From positions 1-12,597 of the forward strand of contig RXOD01005762.1 of NCBI GenBank assembly GCA_005223375.1: a DNA stretch of 12,597 bases, written 5' to 3'. This document shows positions 6,601 through 12,597 of this stretch, piece by piece; positions within the stretch are counted from its first letter, which is position 1; every line of letters begins with the position of its first letter. The position numbers were made by a program, and so were the translations under genes. The notes beneath the pieces were generated by a model. It ran no database searches. It was not told where the DNA came from and saw only the letters and a program-made list of their open reading frames with translations. This DNA is from Amoebophrya sp. AT5.2. Lineage: Eukaryota > Sar > Dinophyceae > Syndiniales > Amoebophryaceae.

Positions 6601-9600
6601 CATTCGTTTCCGTCTGGCTCGTCGTGCTGTGGGACGTCTGGTGCTGGGTCGCCGGCAGTGGCCCTAGTAGAGCGCGACTGTCTACTGTTGGGTTCTGGTT
6701 CTCTGCTTCGCGGTGGACGCGCTGCATGGCCTCCCTCATCTCCTTCACGAGAGCCTTGAGGCGATTCGATAACTCGGCGGCAAGTCCGTAATGCACGAGG
6801 CGACGCGCCAGCTCCTCGCGATGGGCATCGACGGGGGCGTATTTCTGGAAAGTCTTCTCCCCTTCTTGTTCTATCGAAGCCACGTGTGCGTTCGAGAAAA
6901 ACTCGTGCATGGCTGCCGACGACAAAACGGCGCTGTCGTCAGCGAAGCGCAAATCGAGCTCAGGATCTTGTTCCACTGCGGCGCGGCCGCTGGTCGTACT
7001 AGTAGAGCCGGAGGACTTATTTTTGTCTACCTCTACTACATCAAATTTGTGGTCGAGAAGAAGGCCGTGGTGATTTTGGTCGCCCCCGACGACCTCAGGG
7101 GGCTTGGTCGGCCATGCTGAGCGTGACACCGCGCGATGGCCCAGGGTCTGGAACAAGTGAAGGAATCGCACCCATCGATCGCCGTGCAAAAAGGATTCGA
7201 GTGCGACAAACGCCGTTATTGCGCCGTAGCTTCTTTCGTCTAGGTGGCGAGGCCGCGCAATATCTTGATCGCGATGGACGGGAGACGCAGACGTAGACGT
7301 AGACGTTTCGAAGCGCTTGGAAAAGAGGGAGACGTGCTCTACTTCACCTTCCAACGCTTCTGCCCAGTACATGCCCTTCAGGATTGGGCCATCGTCCGCG
7401 ACGCCGCCCGCCACCCGAGGACCAGCACTAGGTGTGTCTGGTACAGCGCCGGGAACAAGCTCCTGCGCCTGTGTCAAACTTCTCACAGCTTTCGCCTCCT
7501 TCGCCTCAATGAGGCTGCGGCTGGCAACACGCAAGGCATCGATGTCGGGCTGCAGAACTCCGTCTAAAATATCCTTCATCGCCGTGTACCGCAACAGTTT
7601 GACGGGGAGTTCCGAGTCGCTGTCATTATTGACAGAGAGCAATGCTTCGCGTGTGTCGTCCATCCACTTGCGCCGCCGTAGCTGAACGGCATCGGCCAGT
7701 TTGTTCGCAAAATCGGCAGACGCAAGCACCTCGTTCCGGAGCTGCATTTGTCGCAGCAGCCACTTCTCGTTTTTGGAGTTGCCTTCTTCGTTATGATCAT
7801 CCTTGTTGTCTTTGTTTTTCGGCGTCGGACATGCGTCTGCGGCGCTCTTTTTGGGCGCGGGGCGCCCGCTGCGAGCGGCCTCGAAAGCGGATGTCTTAGG
7901 CTTGCTCGAAAGTAGCTTGCCCTTCAGAAGACTGGCGAAGCCAGACGCAGAGGACTTTTTCGGAGCCGGAGCTTCGGGCTCCTGCTTTCCACTATGATGT
8001 CCGCTGCCCACCTTGGATTCTGGCACTGCTGGCGGGTCGTCCTGCCCCGCCGAGCCGGGAAGTGTAACAGCGCCACTTTGTCTTTGGTGATGATCATCTA
8101 CAACTTCGTCTTGCTCCTCCGCCCGGTGTCCTTTGTCGTGCCCCTTCATATCAACATCTTCTCCAGGTCCGTGTCCATCGCCGCCGCGGCCTTCGTCTTG
8201 CTCTTGCTGCCTCGTCTCAGCATCTTTTTCGCCACCGCGATGCCCATGTCCCCCGGGGTCCTTGACGTCGTGCTCGCCCGCTCCGTCTTGATCATCTCCA
8301 TGATCGCCCCCGCCCGCCCGCTCAGCCTCCACTTCGTCGCCATGATAGTCTTCCTCGTCCACGTCCGCCTTGTGGTCGGCTTCGCCGTGTTCGCTTCCTT
8401 CAGCTTGTTCGCTCTCGTTGTCCTCTTCGTCGCTCAACGCTTCCGACGCCCACCAGGCGGCGGTGCTTTGCGCGATATATTCGTACGCGGAAAGGACGTT
8501 TTCTTGCTGTACCTCCATGAGGATTTCGGCTTGGAGGTGGAGGTCCATAGGTTTCCACAAGGCTGACCGCCCCGTGTCCGGGTCCGTGAGCTCGTTCGCC
8601 AGGACACCGCGGGCTCTTTCGAAGTGTTGCCTGACTTGGACGAATAACTCCTGCCGCTTGCGCAGCTGCATCTCCGTCAGCTTGGCTCTCACGCCTCCTT
8701 CCTCGCTCGCGCTGCCCGCCTTCACGAGTGCAGAATCGATGAAAGCTATACCAGGCCAAAAGACCTCGCGCAGCTGCTTCGCTGCCTCCTCAACCACCTT
8801 GCTAAGCCGGCTGTGGACGAAAGAGTCGTACTCATTCTCCACCATGGCGCGATCCGCCGCGATCGCATCTTTTCGGGCCGCTTCTGCGTCTTTTCGCATT
8901 CGTCGTTGGCTCTTGTTTTTACTGTATACCGCTCCCCCTCCCGCTCCTTCCCCCAATTTTGTCGGTTGATGGGGATTTTCCTTGTAGTCGTCGAAAAGCG
9001 CTAGGTCCAGCAAAATCCTCTCCCGGGCGATAACCCGGTGCAGTTCGTCTGCCTCGACTAGAAACACGTGGTACGCCTTCATCAAGTCCTGTACGCCCGC
9101 CATAAACATCTTTTGGGAGTCGCCGGACTCGTCCGCGTTCAGGGTGAGGCCTAGCCGCGCAAGGTTCCCACCCTCCTGCCTCAGGGCCGCGAACCCGTCC
9201 GCCATGATGTGCGTTTCCCGCAACTCGGCCTCTGCCGCGAGCCTGTCAATGGGATTTGCGAACCACCGCCAAGCCGGCCCAGTTCTTTTTTCGACGTGCT
9301 TCCTGCTGGGGTCACTGAACATTTGTAGCCCGATCCCTTTTAGGCACTCGTCAGTGGGCCTCTGGTGCGTCAATCCGTCCAGGCTGCGCTGTGCGAATAT
9401 GTCCTCTTTCAGCCGGTTTTTCACGTCTATCGGCCGCGCTAGCGGTTTCTCCAAATTCGAGCGGATTTCTGCCAAATTAACGTCTATGCTCGATTTTTCG
9501 ATGCCACACCCAAGCGCCGTCTTCCCGCTCGGGGTTTTCTTGCTGTCCCTGGCCCGCTTCTCGGCCACTATTTCCTCCAGCCGGCGGAGAAGATAGGCAC

Positions 9601-12597
9601 CACATCGCAGTAAGGGTTCGCCTTCGGAACCCACCTCGAGCTGAACCCTGTCTCGGGCCCACGCGTTCATATCTTGGATCGCGGCGTTCGTTCTGCGGTT
9701 CTCTTCGTGAAGATATTGCTGCAGCTTTGCCTGCAACGTCTGCATTTTGTACGCCTGCGCCTCAGCAAAAGCTTCCATCCGGTCGCGCCGCTCTCGTCGC
9801 CGCCGCACCATGTTGTTGAAGAGTGGGGACGACAATACTTCTACGGGTCCGTTCCCCGGAAGACTCGAACTCCACCACTCGGCCGCCCGCGTATAGTCGA
9901 GAAGGTCGGCGAACTTTTCCTGCTCCCTCTTCAAATGATCGAGAACAAAGCTCCACCGGGCATTGTCTTGCTCGCGAGCCCGGTTGAGCTTCTCCAAGAC
10001 CTTCTCCTTCCGGATGAGCACCTCCGAAATGGACTTCGGCACGGAAAAATTTAAACAAGTGCTTCTCGATGACGCACCGCAGTCCTGCTCCAGAGTAGCA
10101 GGCTGGTGGGGTTGTAGCTGCTCATGCGCGAGACACCCGGCGGACGGCGTTTTGACGCCTTCTAGAAGTGGTTCCGGAGGTGGAGGATCAGGATCACGAT
10201 GAGCATGCGAAGCATCACTTAGTGTGAGTGTCTTCATGTGACTAGAAGATAAACACGAAGACTCTTGCTCGCTCTCTTCGTCAGCCATGGATGACAAAAA
10301 GTCGACGACTGCGTGGACCAAGTGCACGTTCTGGATTTTGTGCATCGCGTCCATGAAGTCGCGGAGAAAGCTTTGCAGGTTGGGCGAGCTGCGTCGACGG
10401 ATTTCCATTCTTGGACACAGATTAAGACTTCCATCACCGTCACGAAGCGCCCCGCCCTCCCTCTCATCCCAACGTGCGAAGTACTGCGAGACCGCGTCTC
10501 GCAGTGAAGGAAGAGCCTCTACCCTAAGCTCGCGGAGCGAAATTACTTCTCGGCCCAGCGCGTTGGCCACACCGTCGCGGAATTGAGAGTATAGCTCCAG
10601 AAGCTCAGTTAAGTTCCCACCCCCGCCCGCCCACTTTTTGAACCAAGCCCGCGTCTGCGCCGAGGATTTGCAGCCAGGATCGGACCCTGCTAAAGGCCAC
10701 CACTCATTGAGTGCAAACCGCCGAAAATCCGGATACTTGTCCAGGATCCCTTCTCTGAAGAACTTCTTTAATCGCACGCGCAAACTGTTAGTCTTCGGCT
10801 TCATCGCGTCCACGTAATGCACTAGCTCCCATGCCTCTTGCCAAGACTTCAGCTTAGATCCGGCTGCGGCATCCGTGTACGTGTTTCCGAAGATAATCCT
10901 TTCGACTCCCATGCGGAACTCTTCGCACGCCCTTTCCAGTTGCTTTTGGTCCGCATCAGGAACGTCACCGCCATCGGGTTGTGGCGCAGATGCTTTGGCC
11001 GCGCGGCGGCGCTTCGCAACGGCGGAGGCCGCCTGCAGGTCGTCTCCAAACCGCGGATGCAATTGCGAAAACCGGTCCACAAATTGTATCACGCAGAGCA
11101 GCAGCGTCGATTTTTCTGCTGTTCCCGGCAAGAGCGCCGCCGCTGGGTCGGCGAGCGCCATCTCTTCCAAAAGGGCGAGACTTTCGTCCAGAGTCTGCAG
11201 CTGGAGCCCGCACTCCGCGTTAACACCGAGCCGGAATTCCTTTAGCGTCGGAGTTTCATGATCGGCCTCCTCATGGTTCGCCGCGAGAGCGACTGCACAA
11301 TCGGTAACATCATGAACCACGGGCCCCTGGTCCTGCGAAGCGGGGGCAACCGCCGCGAGTGCACGGTCGACCAAATCCTCTGCGAGTGCATCGTCGATTA
11401 GGTTTCCGGCCAGCTTCGCGGTCTCGTCGGCCGACCGAAGGAGGACCTGCGTCTCCTGCGGATTTCGCTTCCCAAACGTCTTGTGGAAGGCGAGCAACAA
11501 CTGTCTCAATCGTCGGTCATTTTTCTCCGGCTCCTTACAGTCAATCATCTCGCTCTCCGAGAAATGCACTGCGTCCCTCCAATGGGGGAACACTACCGTG
11601 TTGGTTTCGAAAACACCCGCCAGCAAAGCATCGACGCCCGTGCGGTACTTCTCCAGCGCCTGGATTTTCTCGAAATCGATGTCCAGACCGTGGCTCTGGG
11701 CGATCGCTGCAAAGTCAGGATTTTCGTTGACGTAGGAAGATAGCCACCCGTTAGCCCTTTGCCGCGTTTCAAAAAAGTCCGACTCCTGGGCCGCTCGCAT
11801 CCTATCCAGTGCCTGGACCCACGTCGTTGCCTCGCTTGATGCCGCGCCCAGCTCCTGCATGGCTCCATTCACGCCGAAACGAAACTTTTCCAAAAGGAGA
11901 ATTTCAATTTTTGCCTTGTTCGCATTGTTGGCGGAGACGGGTTCTCGTTCTTGTGCATGTGCAGACTCGCCTTCAACTCCTTCACCTTCTGCTTCTTGTT
12001 CATCAGGGCGAATCTCTAACATCTCTACTGTCCTCACTTTCGTCTCTGCTGCACTCTTGCTGCCCCTCTCGTCGCAGAGATTCAGCTCCGCCAGCCTGTC
12101 AGCGACATGCAAAGGATCTTCAACTTCGTCCTGATCTTGCTGGTTCTCCGAGAGCTGGCCAAAAGGAGTAGGAGCGACTTGAGCACTGTCATCTCCTTCT
12201 TTATGATCTTCGCCGTCACGGTCACGCTCTTGTTGCGCGGCGTCCTCCATGATCTCGTCTGGTGCAGCAACTCCCACTCCAGCGGTGCCAGAAAGTAGGT
12301 CGCTGTTGAGACGCGGCGCGACTGCGTCGGAGGGCGGCGGCACAGGATCAGCAGTCGACGGCGAAGTCGAAGTGACTGCGGGAGGGGGATGCGCCTCCAT
12401 GTTTTCGGGAGCTGCAGCCGCCGCCGTCGCCGCACGCGGCTGTGCTCCGTCCCTGTGGCCGCCGTGGCGTTCGGCGCGCAGCTTCTTCTCCATGCGCACT
12501 AATGCCGCGGCTTTAAACAGATGCCCAGCGCATTTCCGCACAATGCCATGCACTTGCTCGCCGAGCCGGTTACCGTTACTGTCGACGTCATCAGTAT
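3611..12597 (-). CDS. Giant repeat-containing helical protein of unknown function, at least 2,960 residues (5' end uncertain)
   Basis: One frame runs without a stop from the right edge to TAA at 3611-3613. The triplet at 12553 is GTG. The first in-frame ATG is at 12493, and the frame stays open upstream to 12597, so the start may be at 12493, off the window, or in an upstream exon. Residue numbers here count from 12553. Layout: Ala/Pro then acidic low-complexity region (about 40-210); five [FY]-R-x-G-V units (about 215-740); Pro-rich linker (about 780-830); charged coiled-coil-like helices (about 840-1000 and 1213-1310); an acidic His/Gly-rich tract (about 1374-1495); a Lys/Pro/Ser tract (1516-1600); further helical segments with short Ser/Thr inserts (1600-2300); a Glu/Arg-rich coiled-coil-like stretch (about 2425-2495); and a compact C-terminal region (about 2850-2980). 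No signal peptide, membrane segment, nucleotide-binding loop or catalytic motif was seen. A scaffold or cytoskeletal role is possible but is only a guess. Confidence 0.85.
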   Translation of the reverse strand, partial: TDDVDSNGNRLGEQVHGIVRKCAGHLFKAAALVRMEKKLRAERHGGHRDGAQPRAATAAAAAPENMEAHPPPAVTSTSPSTADPVPPPSDAVAPRLNSDLLSGTAGVGVAAPDEIMEDAAQQERDRDGEDHKEGDDSAQVAPTPFGQLSENQQDQDEVEDPLHVADRLAELNLCDERGSKSAAETKVRTVEMLEIRPDEQEAEGEGVEGESAHAQEREPVSANNANKAKIEILLLEKFRFGVNGAMQELGAASSEATTWVQALDRMRAAQESDFFETRQRANGWLSSYVNENPDFAAIAQSHGLDIDFEKIQALEKYRTGVDALLAGVFETNTVVFPHWRDAVHFSESEMIDCKEPEKNDRRLRQLLLAFHKTFGKRNPQETQVLLRSADETAKLAGNLIDDALAEDLVDRALAAVAPASQDQGPVVHDVTDCAVALAANHEEADHETPTLKEFRLGVNAECGLQLQTLDESLALLEEMALADPAAALLPGTAEKSTLLLCVIQFVDRFSQLHPRFGDDLQAASAVAKRRRAAKASAPQPDGGDVPDADQKQLERACEEFRMGVERIIFGNTYTDAAAGSKLKSWQEAWELVHYVDAMKPKTNSLRVRLKKFFREGILDKYPDFRRFALNEWWPLAGSDPGCKSSAQTRAWFKKWAGGGGNLTELLELYSQFRDGVANALGREVISLRELRVEALPSLRDAVSQYFARWDEREGGALRDGDGSLNLCPRMEIRRRSSPNLQSFLRDFMDAMHKIQNVHLVHAVVDFLSSMADEESEQESSCLSSSHMKTLTLSDASHAHRDPDPPPPEPLLEGVKTPSAGCLAHEQLQPHQPATLEQDCGASSRSTCLNFSVPKSISEVLIRKEKVLEKLNRAREQDNARWSFVLDHLKREQEKFADLLDYTRAAEWWSSSLPGNGPVEVLSSPLFNNMVRRRRERRDRMEAFAEAQAYKMQTLQAKLQQYLHEENRRTNAAIQDMNAWARDRVQLEVGSEGEPLLRCGAYLLRRLEEIVAEKRARDSKKTPSGKTALGCGIEKSSIDVNLAEIRSNLEKPLARPIDVKNRLKEDIFAQRSLDGLTHQRPTDECLKGIGLQMFSDPSRKHVEKRTGPAWRWFANPIDRLAAEAELRETHIMADGFAALRQEGGNLARLGLTLNADESGDSQKMFMAGVQDLMKAYHVFLVEADELHRVIARERILLDLALFDDYKENPHQPTKLGEGAGGGAVYSKNKSQRRMRKDAEAARKDAIAADRAMVENEYDSFVHSRLSKVVEEAAKQLREVFWPGIAFIDSALVKAGSASEEGGVRAKLTEMQLRKRQELFVQVRQHFERARGVLANELTDPDTGRSALWKPMDLHLQAEILMEVQQENVLSAYEYIAQSTAAWWASEALSDEEDNESEQAEGSEHGEADHKADVDEEDYHGDEVEAERAGGGDHGDDQDGAGEHDVKDPGGHGHRGGEKDAETRQQEQDEGRGGDGHGPGEDVDMKGHDKGHRAEEQDEVVDDHHQRQSGAVTLPGSAGQDDPPAVPESKVGSGHHSGKQEPEAPAPKKSSASGFASLLKGKLLSSKPKTSAFEAARSGRPAPKKSAADACPTPKNKDNKDDHNEEGNSKNEKWLLRQMQLRNEVLASADFANKLADAVQLRRRKWMDDTREALLSVNNDSDSELPVKLLRYTAMKDILDGVLQPDIDALRVASRSLIEAKEAKAVRSLTQAQELVPGAVPDTPSAGPRVAGGVADDGPILKGMYWAEALEGEVEHVSLFSKRFETSTSTSASPVHRDQDIARPRHLDERSYGAITAFVALESFLHGDRWVRFLHLFQTLGHRAVSRSAWPTKPPEVVGGDQNHHGLLLDHKFDVVEVDKNKSSGSTSTTSGRAAVEQDPELDLRFADDSAVLSSAAMHEFFSNAHVASIEQEGEKTFQKYAPVDAHREELARRLVHYGLAAELSNRLKALVKEMREAMQRVHREAENQNPTVDSRALLGPLPATQHQTSHSTTSQTETNVELLRYLTEKLLIEKVVLPLRQVWDRTQLPPHADEVLCDLFDRELVDHTHYAGATGVFETKVIDHFFPDSAAEMRRAKDNLDYWLRRPSSGSTGRPASGPHARGPDADNVDEANGSKKVGYASFSRLIPGKLAEAEQRRRQRIVSTKMIDAVLQKTVDAKMKEFSPWTHPALLYVVRRVTARFMLWLDDYQSSANTLHLGFDDNGDVQMRQATESTTIREFYDSLRRADREQLGPRSTSAFASSLRLVAGNDFSAVGGTNYNWEFASGDALDSDHIGKHWKHYAVDSVLQQLWTGKRPITDLTKRRTSSTSFPHAGVVASSSSSETRTSFMAPEGSTENKLFQRDEILQSFWARRDNAQALPFPYALEFLVAGQDLFLDRYMEYVEGADERSKPLAERKAVPLFLQEAAEAAAGAREDEGAGGGREHEQRGSTDLPVFADILLAMRRVQKLYSDMVQLQLASRDLFDPVRDEMVQRREQEERERDQIAAEVVARRDKFEAQLFAVAEATRRSDGTIASPTTVTLAQVRDAYRSLVAPPTSRSISEQEHDRVSSAQELGSYLAAFSPEERELMSACLVLHRFVLHLHTPKLHEVLPDKGLAELLVFDELQETPDQRQERQRTSLLETAVRAKALSPTATAMYRYLPKLELAFLEGVVWPISEEVLLQLLSEHAQFQDVFSVLFKRYVGGAGGLEPSDEHRLLSQAAWGRGDVGETVGARRGTTRTLLLEAGHLQNPIMGSGLYAPPPADSDVSSQLPPAHGLGVPAVFDVGPTNAAATSGSSRRFRGEGQQGYRENPLEAETGWLSRLVTEQIDGAVKARADLLMMKPGKEPAAGGADKAGVEDGEDIESLEVTTSEAVAVLQQDGGLRLRPLYSEPVEFSIQTIATIAGRNVFVKALQLREKEKLGLRTRMGEVVRKCYQGKVREQYKFRRYSTLQNVAKSPMVLARESWEEEKLRLCHWPHGDKLFWSTHDTVAALLSFDEEMANLSALLPAAVQ
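3614..4006 (-). other. C-terminal region of the giant protein, compact and aromatic-rich
   Basis: Residues about 2850-2980 have little low complexity. They contain a hydrophobic stretch (FSIQTIATIAGRNVFVKAL), a basic Tyr-rich part (KCYQGKVREQYKFRRY) and CHWPHGDKLFWSTHD before a Leu-rich end. The look is of a folded domain, in contrast to the inserts upstream. I do not recognise the family. Confidence 0.4.
4514..4696 (-). repeat. V-x-W-P helical segment, C-terminal copy
   Basis: Residues about 2620-2680 contain RYLPKLELAFLEGVVWP (2626-2642) and later F-x2-V-x4-F-x-R (about 2658-2668). It shares R-Y...K...[DE]-G-V...P with the segment at 7514-7720 and V-x-W-P with the segment at 8609-8815, so it links the two groups. 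Confidence 0.45.
4757..4834 (-). repeat. L-H-x-V ... F-D-[DE] block, C-terminal copy
   Basis: Residues 2574-2599 begin LHEVLPDKGLAELLVFDELQ. They align with residues 1171-1196, which begin LHRVIARERILLDLALFDDY, with one single-residue gap. Shared are L-H, V, a Leu-rich helix, F-D-[DE] and, a few residues on, E-x-P-x-Q. The flanking helices also resemble each other. Confidence 0.5.
6521..6820 (-). repeat. Degenerate repeat segment, copy 2 of the R-Y...K...V...P type, with a Ser/Thr/Gln insert
   Basis: Residues about 1912-2011 contain REAMQRV and then, after a polar insert of about 35 residues, NVELLRYLTEKLLIEKVVLP (1984-2003). Order and sequence match the segment at 7514-7720 (REALLSV and PVKLLRY...). 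The insert explains the longer span. Confidence 0.5.
7282..7305 (-). repeat. Short hexanucleotide repeat (four copies of NAGACG on the plus strand) in coding sequence
   Basis: Four tandem six-base units differing only at the first base encode a Thr/Ser run (about residues 1750-1757, TSTSTSAS). The unit length keeps frame, so length changes would alter only the linker. Confidence 0.6.
7514..7720 (-). repeat. Degenerate repeat segment, copy 1 of the R-Y...K...V...P type
   Basis: Residues about 1612-1680 contain REALLSV followed by PVKLLRYTAMKDILDGVLQP (1650-1669). This aligns without gaps to the segment at 6521-6820 over the second part: V, LLRY, K, V and P are identical, with conservative changes between. 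It lies just after the Lys-rich low-complexity tract. Confidence 0.5.
7754..8008 (-). repeat. Lys/Pro/Ser/Ala-rich basic tract with a duplicated PAPKKS word
   Basis: Residues about 1516-1600 switch from the preceding acidic composition to basic. The word PAPKKS occurs at 1529 and again at 1565, and KGKLLSSKPK lies between them. It could act as a nuclear localisation or nucleic-acid or lipid contact region, or be only a flexible linker. Confidence 0.5.
8069..8434 (-). repeat. Acidic His/Gly-rich low-complexity tract inside the giant protein
   Basis: Residues about 1374-1495 are dominated by Asp, Glu, His, Gly and Gln, with frequent HGD, GGDHGDD and GHGHRGG-like words and almost no hydrophobic residues. 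It is probably disordered. Histidine among acidic residues could bind divalent metal ions, but low-complexity composition alone cannot show this. Confidence 0.7.
8609..8815 (-). repeat. V-x-W-P helical segment, central copy
   Basis: Residues about 1247-1315 contain RLSKVVEEAAKQLREVFWP (1249-1267) and then F-x2-V-x3-F-x-R (about 1304-1313). The segment at 4514-4696 has the same elements in the same order with small gaps. Both follow an L-H-x-V ... F-D block, which supports duplication of a module of about 150 residues. Confidence 0.45.
8966..9043 (-). repeat. L-H-x-V ... F-D-[DE] block, central copy
   Basis: Residues 1171-1196 are the partner of the block at 4757-4834. About 20 residues before it lies FMAGVQDLM (1150-1158), which resembles the [FY]-R-x-G-V cores of the N-terminal repeats. 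About 65 residues after it comes LREVFWP, matched by FLEGVVWP downstream of the other copy. Confidence 0.5.
10334..11911 (-). repeat. Five degenerate protein repeats, [FY]-R-x-G-V type, in the giant protein
   Basis: In the numbering from 12553 the cores are FRFGV (224), YRTGV (303), FRLGV (440), FRMGV (546) and FRDGV (658). Each is preceded by a Leu/Glu/Lys-rich helix-like stretch and followed by small hydrophobic residues. A proline follows 55-66 residues after the aromatic: ENPDF (279), RNPQE (365), HPRF (500), YPDF (608) and SPNL (724). Spacing between cores is 79, 137, 106 and 112 residues. Divergence is high, so this is visible in protein and not as a DNA repeat. No named repeat family is recognised. 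Confidence 0.7.

Noticed and set aside
7994..8566. Plus-strand open frame of 190 codons that looks like a multi-span hydrophobic membrane protein
   Set aside because: It is the exact codon-by-codon complement of the Asp/Glu/His-rich tract of the giant gene: complements of Asp, His and Glu codons read as Val/Ile, Val/Met and Leu/Phe. The hydrophobicity is an artefact of the opposite strand.
7994..8566. Idea that the locus comes from a bacterial or viral genome because of the long intron-free frames
   Set aside because: The 0.9 kb gene spacer, long disordered inserts, the Cys-rich multi-pass surface protein and the lack of ribosome-binding sites or operon packing fit a protist nuclear genome better. 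This remains an inference.

Overview
The window looks like nuclear DNA of a GC-rich single-celled eukaryote, possibly an alveolate such as a dinoflagellate or syndinian. That guess rests on very long coding regions, long Ser/Thr/Asp/Gly/His-rich low-complexity inserts, a Cys-rich ectodomain joined to a multi-membrane protein, and wide gene spacing. No rRNA, tRNA, transposase or CRISPR array was seen. Taxonomy is an inference; nothing in the window proves it.

Layout: two genes, both on the minus strand, separated by about 0.9 kb. The right 9 kb (3611-12597) is one uninterrupted reading frame of 2,980 codons or more for a soluble-looking, mostly helical giant protein with no domain I recognise. 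Its frame is open to the right edge and the first in-frame ATG is at 12493, so its true N-terminus may lie outside. The left 2.7 kb (1-2698) is a second open frame, cut by the left edge. It encodes the first 899 residues of a membrane protein: signal-peptide-like start, acidic Ser/Thr-rich stretch, module with 13 cysteines, three membrane segments, and then a cytosolic domain resembling the RRM-like domain of OSCA/TMEM63 (CSC1/DUF221) mechanosensitive channels.

The spacer 2699-3610 holds no credible gene. It has one AT-rich block near 3053-3127 that could belong to the promoter of the left gene.

The least expected structure is inside the giant protein. It is built in part from degenerate repeats that are easy to miss. 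Five N-terminal units carry [FY]-R-x-G-V followed 55-66 residues later by a proline, usually in [NHY]-P-x-F. Four later segments share an R-Y/K/[DE]-G-V/P-like signature. Two distant segments share an L-H-x-V ... F-D-[DE] block. A common [FYI]-x-x-G-V core links many of these, suggesting one undescribed helical module repeated along the protein. The two genes are neighbours on the same strand, but nothing in the sequence shows that they work together.
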